Shown: positions 56,467 to 64,000 of the stretch, one piece after another | Numbering within the stretch: the stretch's first letter is position 1 | How the letters are laid out: each line of letters begins with the position of its first letter | Source: Palsa-504 sp963769715 | GTDB taxonomy: Bacteria > Actinomycetota > Actinomycetes > Streptosporangiales > Streptosporangiaceae | Length of the DNA stretch: 64,000 nt | Direction of reading: 5' to 3' | Assembly: GCA_963769715.1 (NCBI GenBank) | Contig: CAVYNE010000046.1 | Location: 118,883-182,882 of the forward strand | Notes under the pieces: model-generated | What the model saw: only the letters and a program-made list of their open reading frames with translations | What the model was told of the DNA's origin: nothing | Databases searched by the model: none | Translations under genes and position numbers: made by a program

Positions 56467-57318
56467 ATGCAGGACGATGACGCCAGGATCGTGAACGGGA
56501 ACGAGGAAAAGCCGGAACCGGATGCCGCTCTCAAGGCGGCGGCCGAGGGGCTGTGGGGCAAGCGGGGTTTCCGGGTGGCCGCGCCGGTGGCGGCGGCGGT
56601 GCTCGCGATGGGGATCGGCCTGGGCGTGACCAGCGCGGTCCGCGGGTCTGTCCCCGCGGAGGCGCAGATCCCCTCACCGCCGTCCAGGAACGCCGTGTTC
56701 ACCGAAGACAACAACGGGGCCGGCCAGGACCAGCAGGGCAACATCCTGCAGTCCTCCGCCCGGAGCGTGGTACGCATCCAGTCCGGGCACGGGGCATCCC
56801 TGGGATCGGGCATCATCATCACCCGCTCCGGCTTCGTGCTCGCCTCCTATCGCGGCCTGCAGGGCGCCCGGACGCTGACCGCCCGGCTGGCGATGTCCGG
56901 CCGGACGTACCCGGCCCGACTGGTCGGCTCTGACCCGGTAGTGAACCTGGCGCTGCTGCAACTGTCAGGCGGCACTAGCTTCACGCCGGTCACGATCGGC
57001 ACGGCGACCGACATCCGCCTCCGTAACCAGGTGGCCTCAGCCGGCGGCAGCGGGACGGGCAAGGGCCTCCTGCTCAGCACGGGCGGCATCACCGGGATCA
57101 ACATGCCCGCCACCATCGGCGGCCAGCGGCTGACCGGGCTGCTGGAGGTCAGCTCCCTGGACCGCCCCGCCGACGAGACCGGCGGCCCGCTGTTCAACCT
57201 CTCCGGCCAGGTCGTCGGCCTCAACATCGCCGCCGGTCCGCAGCGGGCGAGCGGCGACGGGTACGTGGTACCCATCGACTCCGCGCTGAGGATCGCCCAG
57301 CAGATCGCCGGCCAGTAA
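56467..57318 (+). CDS. membrane-anchored trypsin-like protein without catalytic triad
   Basis: 283 residues from ATG 56467. Cytoplasmic N-terminus, one transmembrane helix (about 37-57), then an HtrA/trypsin-like domain: SVVRIQSGHGASLGSGIIIT, SGFVLASYRGLQ, VGSDPVVNLALLQLSG, DETGGPLFNLSGQVVGLNIA. In active relatives these read NHVV, NDLAVLK and GNSGGPL. Here the His site is SYRG (127-130), the Asp is Asn160 and the Ser is Thr238. All three catalytic residues are replaced while the fold motifs are kept, so it is a pseudoprotease, perhaps a peptide-binding sensor. Confidence 0.8.
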   Translation: MQDDDARIVNGNEEKPEPDAALKAAAEGLWGKRGFRVAAPVAAAVLAMGIGLGVTSAVRGSVPAEAQIPSPPSRNAVFTEDNNGAGQDQQGNILQSSARSVVRIQSGHGASLGSGIIITRSGFVLASYRGLQGARTLTARLAMSGRTYPARLVGSDPVVNLALLQLSGGTSFTPVTIGTATDIRLRNQVASAGGSGTGKGLLLSTGGITGINMPATIGGQRLTGLLEVSSLDRPADETGGPLFNLSGQVVGLNIAAGPQRASGDGYVVPIDSALRIAQQIAGQ

Positions 57319-57513
57319 CCCATCGCACGCGCCCGCAGTTGGTACCGGCACCGCAGTCCGGCCTCCGGCGCGAGGACGAATGCGCCCGTCGGTGGCGCGT
57401 GGGGGATTTCCTACTATACAGGTATGATAAGTTGACTATCACGGCCAGGCCGGCCGTTCGATAGAGGGTTACATGCCACGCCCGTTCAGGAATCGCGAGG
57501 AAGGGCATCGCGC

Positions 57514-57708
57514 ATGGAGATCGATCCGCGAGGTCCGCACATCGCTGCCCTGATCACCACCGTGGTGCTCCCCGGTGCCCTGGGCGCGTTGGGCAGGCTG
57601 GTGACCGTCAGGACCAGGCCGCCGCGCAAGGTATACGGCAGGTACATGAAAGGTCCATCACCAGTCCACGACAGGTACATAATCGGCTCCGCCGGATCCA
57701 ATCCCTGA
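57514..57708 (+). pseudogene. N-terminal fragment, DUF4395-like
   Basis: 64 residues beginning MEIDPRGPHIAALITTVVLP, which matches the start of DUF4395 membrane proteins (MQIDPRGxRFxAxxTTxVL). After about 30 residues the resemblance ends in a basic tail (RPPRKVYGRYMKGPS). The remaining helices are missing. A strong GAGGAAGGGCATCGCGC leader precedes the ATG. Confidence 0.55.
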
Positions 57709-58147
57709 CCGGGGGACACCGGGAACCTTTGCTGCATGACGCCGCGGCTCACCGCGACATCCAGATCCGGGCACAGCGCCGCTCGCCACGGCACCGTGCT
57801 AGTCTTCCATCCCGGCGGCGGCGCACACCCGGTCACCCCTCCGTGGAGCCTCGGTGAGATGGCGCGGGCCGATCCGGCAGCCCGCCCCGGCCGCGGGTAC
57901 AAACAAGGCCAGCCCGCCGCCCGGCGCGAGCAGGACGGCGGAGAACCGCCCGACCGGGATGCGCGGCATACGCCAGTCAGGCGAGCAGTCCGGCACCCGG
58001 GTAACGGGGACAAAACGGGCGCGGATCGGCAAAGCGAGCGGTTTTGCGCACCGCTCGCTCTGCCCGGACGCTGTACACCATATGTACGCAACCACTGCTA
58101 CGCATCGACCCGCAGTGACACACGCTGATACACATCGTGACAAGAAG
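57709..58147. other. no supported gene; right end of the island
   Basis: About 440 bp with only Arg/Pro-rich shadow frames. No integrase remnant is visible next to the tRNA. Confidence 0.5.
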
Positions 58148-58192
58148 AAAACGGCCCGCCGGGCCGCGTTTCCGCAGCGAGCGGGCCGTTTT
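58148..58192 (-). terminator. tRNA-Tyr terminator hairpin
   Basis: AAAACGGCCCGC and GCGGGCCGTTTT form a 12-bp stem around a 21-base loop, immediately 3' of tRNA-Tyr (minus sense), with T-runs at both ends. It is a classic bidirectional intrinsic terminator. Confidence 0.8.
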
Positions 58193-58256
58193 CGCAGGTG
58201 GTGGCAGGTGTTGGGTTCGAACCAACGTAGGCTGAGCCGACGGTTTTACAGACCGC
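58188..58256 (-). repeat. direct repeat, right copy (within tRNA-Tyr)
   Basis: Identical over 69 bp to 25576-25644. It covers the 3' about 58 nt of tRNA-Tyr with encoded CCA plus 11 bp beyond it. Proposed att site. Confidence 0.85.
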
Positions 58257-58283
58257 TCCCTTTGGCCACTCGGGCAACCTGCC
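58199..58283 (-). tRNA. tRNA-Tyr (GTA)
   Basis: Acceptor strands GGCAGGT and ACCTGCC pair fully. The anticodon loop CTGTAAA gives GTA. The D arm (GCCCGAGTGGCCAAAGGGAGC), a long variable arm (CCGTCGGCTCAGCCTACG) typical of class II tRNAs and a T arm with GGTTCGAACCC are present. CCA is encoded. Intact; its 3' part is the proposed integration site. Confidence 0.95.
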
Positions 58284-58424
58284 GTGTGCCGCCAGCGCTG
58301 GCGGCATCGCAAGGATAGCCCAAGACGGGACCGGACCGTACGCCGGCCGCATTTCAGCAGGACCAGACCTGCGTCGCGGCGCGTTCGGCGTGACGGCCTG
58401 CCCTGCCGCGTCTAGCCTGGAGCC

Positions 58425-58922
58425 GTGGCATCCCAAGAGTCCTCATTTGACATCGTGTCCAAGCTTGACCGCCAGGAAGTTGACAACGCGCTCAACCAGG
58501 CGGCCAAGGAGATCGGCACCCGGTTCGACTTCCGCGGCGTCGGCGCGTCCATCGCCTGGTCCGGCGAGCGCGCCGTCGACATCCGCGCCAACAGCGAAGA
58601 GCGCGCGATGGCCGTCCTTGACGTCTTCAAGGACAAGCTGGTCAAGCGCGGCGTATCACTCAAGACCCTGGACCCGGACGACCCCAAGCTTTCCGGCAAG
58701 GAGTACCGGATGAGCGTGGCCCTCAAGGAAGGCATCACCCAGGAAAACGCCAGGAAGATATCCAAGATCATCAGGGACGAAGGCCCGAAGGGCATCCGGG
58801 CTCAGGTCCAGGGCGAGGAACTGCGCGTCTCGGCGAAGAAGAAGGACGACCTGCAGGCGGTCATCGCCCTGCTGAAGGGCAAGGAGTTCGACTTCGCCCT
58901 GCAGTTCGTCAACTACCGCTAA
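58425..58922 (+). CDS. yajQ: YajQ-family nucleotide-binding protein
   Basis: 165 residues from GTG 58425. The opening SSFDIVSKLDRQEVDNALNQ, then EIGTRFDFRGVGASI, GKEYRMSVALKEGITQENAR, KISKIIRDEGPKGIRAQVQG, ELRVSAKKKDDLQAVIALLK and FALQFVNYR cover the full family length. YajQ/XC_3703 proteins bind cyclic di-GMP in some bacteria and have two ferredoxin-like domains. It is a core chromosomal gene, marking the right flank of the island. Confidence 0.95.
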   Translation: MASQESSFDIVSKLDRQEVDNALNQAAKEIGTRFDFRGVGASIAWSGERAVDIRANSEERAMAVLDVFKDKLVKRGVSLKTLDPDDPKLSGKEYRMSVALKEGITQENARKISKIIRDEGPKGIRAQVQGEELRVSAKKKDDLQAVIALLKGKEFDFALQFVNYR

Positions 58923-58951
58923 GCCACTCCTGTGCCGTTCTGCAACGGCAG

Positions 58952-59833
58952 CTAGGCATCCGGGTGGATGGTGGCCCAGTCGGCGGCCATGTCGATCACG
59001 GTCCACTTGTGCTCGGCGGCGGCGGCGAGGATCTGGTCGGTGCCGCTGCCCAGGATCGGATCGCGGTCGTAGGCGTATTCCCGGTCGCCGTCGGTGTGGT
59101 GGACGACCAGCTGCAGGGTCCGATATGGGCTGGCTGCGGTCCACTGGAGCATGGCCAGGTCGCCGTCGGTGTTCCCGCCGGCCACGATCGGGCGCTGCCC
59201 GACGTGCCGGTGGATCGAGCTGGGCTTTTGCGGGCCATCGTTGATGATCTCGAGTTTGGCGGTCTTGACGAGTTCGGGGCCGCTGTCGCCGAGGCGGAAC
59301 TCGGTTTCACCGACGCTGCCGATCACCCGGTGCGGGGGCAGGCCGTAACCATCGGCCGTCCAGGTCCGCATGAAGTCGGTGCCGCCGCCGGAGAAGATCC
59401 AGCAGGAGAAGCCGTTGCGGTCCAGCAGGCCGAGCAGCTCCAGCATCGGCTGGTACACCGTCTCCGGGTAGGGCCGCCCGAAGCGCGGGTGCCGGGCCGA
59501 GGCCAGCCAGGTCCGGCAGACGGCGTTGAATTCCTCGGTGGACAGGCCCGCGTGGGTCAGCGCTATCAGCTTGATCAGGGCCGCCATGCCGCCCGCGTGC
59601 AGTTCTTCGAGGCTGGTGGGATGGCCTAGCTCGGCCGCCCGATCCAGCGCGAAGATCAGCTGCGCGTACAAGGGCCGCTCGGTCCACAACGTGCCGTCGT
59701 TGTCGAATACCGCGACGCGGTCGCGCTCGGGGACAAAGTCCGGCGAGTCAGGATCGGTCACGGCGGCGACGAACTCTACGATCGATTGCCTGGCGGTCGT
59801 CTCACGCCAGCTCGGCAGCTCATCCACGCTCAT
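58952..59833 (-). CDS. HAD-family phosphatase
   Basis: 293 residues, ATG 59833 behind GGAGG. Motif I VAVFDNDGTLW (Asp44 nucleophile, Asp46 acid/base), motif II CWIFSGGGTDFM, a conserved Lys in LVKTAKLEIINDG, and motif IV GGNTDGDLAML are all present. The cap and C-terminal features resemble phosphoserine-phosphatase-like HAD hydrolases. Substrate unknown. Monocistronic, convergent with yajQ. Confidence 0.88.
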   Translation of the reverse strand: MSVDELPSWRETTARQSIVEFVAAVTDPDSPDFVPERDRVAVFDNDGTLWTERPLYAQLIFALDRAAELGHPTSLEELHAGGMAALIKLIALTHAGLSTEEFNAVCRTWLASARHPRFGRPYPETVYQPMLELLGLLDRNGFSCWIFSGGGTDFMRTWTADGYGLPPHRVIGSVGETEFRLGDSGPELVKTAKLEIINDGPQKPSSIHRHVGQRPIVAGGNTDGDLAMLQWTAASPYRTLQLVVHHTDGDREYAYDRDPILGSGTDQILAAAAEHKWTVIDMAADWATIHPDA

Positions 59834-59969
59834 GGCCCGCCTCCTGCGCCCGATGTCGATCTTGATCCTGATCGGCTCATCAAATGCAGCGTAGGGGGTT
59901 GCCCGGCAGATGACTCATCCCGTCCGGGTGATCCCGGCCCAAGCGAACGCGGCTCGGGCCGGAAGAGCC

Positions 59970-60959
59970 TCAGCGACGGTAGCCGGCCAGCGCCTCCAGC
60001 CGGCGGATCCGCTCGCCGGTGGGCGGGTGCGTCAGGAACAGCCGGGCGAAGCCCTCGAGGCGGAACGGGGAGGCGATCATCAGGTGGCCGACCGAGGTCC
60101 GCCGCCCGTCGGGGGCGAGCGCCAGCTCCGCCGTCCCGGCGTCGATTGTGCGCAGGGCGCTCGCCAGGGCCAGCGGATCATCGGACAGCAGGGCGCCCGC
60201 TGCGTCGGCCCGGTACTCGCGCTCCCGGGTCACCGCCAGCCGGACGACGATCGCGGCGACCAGACCGAACACCAGCATCAGCAGCGTCTCGAGCAGGCCG
60301 AGGCCCGAGCCGGGCCCGGGAGCCGCCGAGCCAGCCGCTACGCGGCCAGCAGCCACACGGCCAGCCGCCACAGGGCCAGCCGCCACAGGGCCAGCAGCCG
60401 GGCCAGGGCGAGCGGAGCCGCCGGGTCGGGCGAACCTGACCAGGCCGGCCGGGAATGTGATGACGGCCGCCAGGCCCGCGGACACCGATGAGGCCAGGAT
60501 GTCGCGGCTGGATACGTGGGCGAGCTCATGCCCGAGCACGCCGCGCAGCTCGGCCTCGTCGAGCACCCGGAGCAAGCCCTGCGTGCAGCAGATGGTGGCC
60601 GTGCGCTGGCCCCGGCCGACGGCGAACGAGTTCGGCTGGTCGGCCGGCGACAGGTACAGGCGCGGCACCGGCAGCCGTCCGGCCTTGCTCAGCTCCCGCA
60701 CCAGGCGGTAAAGCGTGGGCTGCTCCACCTCGCTAACCGGCCGGGCCAGCATCGCGGACAGCGCCAGGCGGTCACAGCAGGCGAAGACGGCCACGATAAG
60801 CACCACCGCGATCACGATCGCGACGACCGCGCCACCCGCGCCGGCCGCCGCGACCCCGAGGAGGGCGCAGCCTGCGATCAGCAGGACCACCGATGCCGCC
60901 AGCCCGGCGGCCGCGCCAGCCAGTTCGGCTGCCCGCAGCGCGTAACCGCGCACAGCCAT
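59970..60959 (-). CDS. M48-family (HtpX-like) membrane metalloprotease
   Basis: 329 residues, ATG 60959 behind GGGAGGT. Two N-terminal transmembrane helices (about 20-60), the zinc motif HELAH at 144-148 and the downstream EREYRADAAGA with the third ligand Glu. LPVPRLYLSPADQPNSFAVG is typical of HtpX-like proteins that degrade misfolded membrane proteins. An unusual loop between the last two helices carries tandem VAAGR/VAAGP repeats (DNA 60332-60400). Confidence 0.88.
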   Translation of the reverse strand: MAVRGYALRAAELAGAAAGLAASVVLLIAGCALLGVAAAGAGGAVVAIVIAVVLIVAVFACCDRLALSAMLARPVSEVEQPTLYRLVRELSKAGRLPVPRLYLSPADQPNSFAVGRGQRTATICCTQGLLRVLDEAELRGVLGHELAHVSSRDILASSVSAGLAAVITFPAGLVRFARPGGSARPGPAAGPVAAGPVAAGRVAAGRVAAGSAAPGPGSGLGLLETLLMLVFGLVAAIVVRLAVTREREYRADAAGALLSDDPLALASALRTIDAGTAELALAPDGRRTSVGHLMIASPFRLEGFARLFLTHPPTGERIRRLEALAGYRR

Positions 60960-61297
60960 CTACCTCCCAGTGGCCACGCTCGGGTCCCGGCAGTGGCATG
61001 ATGACAACGTTCCCGCAGGCGCGTGACACGTCCCTTGCCGGGGCACCAGGCGCCGGGGCGTGTTACGCGGAACAGCGGAACACGCGCTGACGCCCGGCGA
61101 CGAAATTCTTACCGGAATCTGTCACAAACTACATTGGCGGCGCCGGGCCGAGCACAGGCCTGGGAATATCACGGGTCGTAGAGGCGTTCCAGCGCCCGTT
61201 GCGGCGTAATATTTGTACCGTCCTAACTCATGCCCCATGCCGTGGGGTGGTGCCAGGTGAGCGCCCGGCCGCGGCGTGCGGAGGAGGTCTTCCAGCT

Positions 61298-63142
61298 GTG
61301 ACCAAGCAGGTCCAGAAGCTCGATCACGTCATCATCAGGTTCGCGGGTGATTCTGGTGACGGCATGCAGCTCGCGGGAGACAGGTTCACCCAGGAGACGG
61401 CGGTCTTCGGCAATGACCTGTCCACTATGCCGAATTTCCCGGCCGAAATTCGCGCCCCGGCCGGCACCCTCGCCGGCGTATCGAGTTTCCAGCTGCAGTT
61501 CGCCGATCACGACATTCTCACGCCGGGTGACGCGCCGGACGTGCTCATCGCCATGAACCCCGCCGCCCTGAAGGCCAATATCAAGGACTTGCCGCGGGGC
61601 GGCGACCTGATCGTCAACACCGACGAGTTCACCAAGCGGAACCTGACCAAGGTCGGCTACGAGGGCAGCCCTCTTGAGGACAACTCGCTCGAGCAGTACA
61701 ACCTGCACGCGGTGCCGATCACCTCGATGACCGTCAAGGCCCTGGAGGCCTTCGATATCACCAGGAAGGACGCCGAGCGGGCGAAGAACATGTTCGCGCT
61801 CGGGATGCTCTCCTGGCTGTACGACAGGCCCGCCGACGGCACCCTGTCCTTCCTCAAGGCCAAGTTCGCCAGCAAGCCGGAGATCATGGCGGCGAACGTG
61901 GCCGCCTTCGGAGCCGGCTGGAACTTCGGCGAAACCACCGAGGCCTTCTCGGTCAGGTACGAGGTCAAGCCCGCGCCGCTTAAGCCCGGCACCTACCGGA
62001 ACATCAGCGGCAACACGGCCCTGGCCTACGGGCTGGTCGCGGCGTCCCAGCTGGCCGGGCTGCCGTTGTTCCTCGGCTCCTACCCGATCACGCCGGCCTC
62101 GGACATCCTGCACGAGCTGGCCAAGCACAAGCGCTTCGGGGTCCGCACGTTCCAGGCGGAAGACGAGATCGCCGCCGTCGGCGCGGCGCTGGGAGCTTCC
62201 TTCGGCGGCTCGCTGAGCGTCACCGCCACGTCCGGACCCGGCATGCTGCTGAAGGCCGAGACCGTCGGCCTGGCCGTATCGGTCGAGCTGCCGCTGATCG
62301 TCTGCGACATCCAGCGCGCCGGGCCCTCCACCGGGATGCCCACGAAGACCGAGCAGGCCGACCTGCTGCAGGCGATGTTCGGCCGGAACGGGGAGTCCCC
62401 GTCCCCGTCATCGCCGCCGCCAGTCCGGCGGACTGCTTCAACGCGGTGATCGAGGCGGCCAGGATCGCGGTCAAGTACCGGACCCCGGTCATCCTGCTCT
62501 CCGACGGGTACCTGGCCAACGGCTCGGAGCCGTGGCGTATCCCGGACACCGCCAGCCTGCCCGACCTGAGCCAGGAGTTCACGTTCGCCACGGCCGACGA
62601 ATCCCCGGGCGAGTTCGAGCCGTTCCGGCGGGACCCGGTGACCCTGGCCCGGCCCTGGGCGATCCCGGGCACCCCCGGCCTGGAGCACCGGATCGGCGGC
62701 ATCGAGAAGGCCGACATCACCGGCACGATCTCCTATGACCCCGACAACCACGACCGCATGGTCCGGCTGCGCCAGGCCAAGATCGACGGGATCGCGGCCG
62801 ACCTGGCGCCGGTCGAGGTCGACGACCCTGACGGCGCTGCCCGCGTCCTGGTGCTGGGCTGGGGGTCCACCTTCGGCTCCATCGGTGCCGCCGTCCGGCG
62901 GGTCCGAAACGCCGGGCACAGTGTCGCTCAGGTCCACCTGCGTCACCTCAACCCGTTCCCGCCGAACCTCGCGGACGTGCTCCGTCGCTACGACCAGGTC
63001 CTGGTGCCGGAAATCAACCTGGGCCAGCTCGCGCTGGTGCTGCGCGGCCGGTTCCTGGTCGACGTGATCTCCTACAACCAGGTCCGCGGCCTGCCCTTCC
63101 GGGCGGCCGAACTCGCTGGTGTCATAGAGGATGTGATCGGGC

Positions 63143-63150
<8 letters not shown>
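61298..63150 (+). CDS. korA: 2-oxoacid:ferredoxin oxidoreductase alpha subunit, one-base frameshift
   Basis: GTG 61298 behind GGAGGAGG. The gamma domain comes first (VIIRFAGDSGDGMQLAGDRF, NFPAEIRAPAGTLAGVSSFQ), then the alpha domain (LGSYPITPASDILHELAKHK, FQAEDEIAAVGAALGASFGG, TATSGPGMLLKAETVGLAVS, AGPSTGMPTKTEQADL). Near 62397-62406 (AGTCCCCGTCCCCGTC) one base is missing. In the next frame it continues VPVIAAASPADCFNAVIEAA, then PVILLSDGYLANGSEPW to the stop at 63150, about 617 residues in total. With KorB it decarboxylates 2-oxoglutarate to succinyl-CoA. The gene is usually needed, so sequencing error is likely. Confidence 0.88.

Positions 63151-64000
<850 letters not shown>

Larger units (their letters stand above)
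25576..58256. mobile_element. putative tRNA-Tyr-integrated genomic island, about 32.6 kb
   Basis: Bounded by the 69-bp perfect direct repeats at 25576 and 58188. The right repeat lies within an intact tRNA-Tyr and the left within a truncated one; each is followed by a different hairpin terminator. This is what site-specific integration into a tRNA 3' end produces. Inside are many pseudogenes and nested transposons and few core genes. No tyrosine integrase, Rep or transfer gene was recognised, so the element is immobile or decayed, or the integrase was lost. The boundaries are seen directly; the island interpretation is inference. Confidence 0.6.

Overview
The window is high-GC, actinomycete-type DNA. 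Evidence is the strong GC3 coding bias, GTG/TTG starts, AGGAGG-type ribosome sites, a KorAB 2-oxoacid:ferredoxin oxidoreductase, and many proteins of kinds common in Streptomyces and Streptosporangiales relatives. I cannot name the genus. Several genes, including the housekeeping korA, carry single-base frameshifts in short homopolymers, so some breaks may be sequence error rather than biology.

Left part (1-16.8 kb): the downstream half of an extracellular contractile injection system (eCIS). In order it has two baseplate J-like proteins, a tail protein (frameshifted at a poly-C run), a DUF6519 protein, an FHA protein and a PAAR-like DUF4280 spike-tip protein. These are followed by a cargo-like zone of three DUF4157 (eCIS core domain) proteins. 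Two of these are on the minus strand. The third is a 955-residue protein that seems to carry DUF4157, an NlpC/P60-like region and an alpha/beta-hydrolase. A diverged 3' fragment of a second PAAR-like gene lies between the first two DUF4157 genes.

16.8-25.5 kb: a decayed rve-type transposase, a fusion of a squalene/phytoene synthase-like domain with a cis-prenyltransferase (UppS-like), an ABC1/UbiB-type kinase whose frame runs into an Hsp20 domain, a second Hsp20, then several broken genes (RDD protein, a ROCO/COR-like C-terminus, an IS701-like transposase).

25.6-58.3 kb: a 69-bp perfect direct repeat flanks this stretch. The right copy is the 3' part of an intact tRNA-Tyr gene with downstream bases; the left copy is a truncated tRNA. 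This is the signature of an integrated element of about 32.6 kb, although I see no tyrosine integrase. Inside are PLDc_N and PRC-barrel proteins, and a mobile-element nest (5'-truncated IS110, a group II intron, and a serine-recombinase transposon with 21-bp inverted repeats inserted in the intron RT gene). An IS1634 element follows. Next comes a plus-strand operon of membrane lipid-type proteins in which kinase-like domains are fused to an LPG-synthase/flippase domain and to a PAP2-like domain. The rest holds an SDR lacking its catalytic Tyr, an orphan cobalamin riboswitch beside a truncated adenosyltransferase, an ABC exporter, a sugar-type binding lipoprotein, a secreted protein downstream of a five-copy iteron array, a ChrB-like protein, an NRAMP transporter and a trypsin-like protein that has lost its catalytic triad.

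58.3-64 kb: ordinary chromosome, with tRNA-Tyr, yajQ, a HAD phosphatase, an M48 protease, korA (one-base frameshift) and korB (cut by the window edge).
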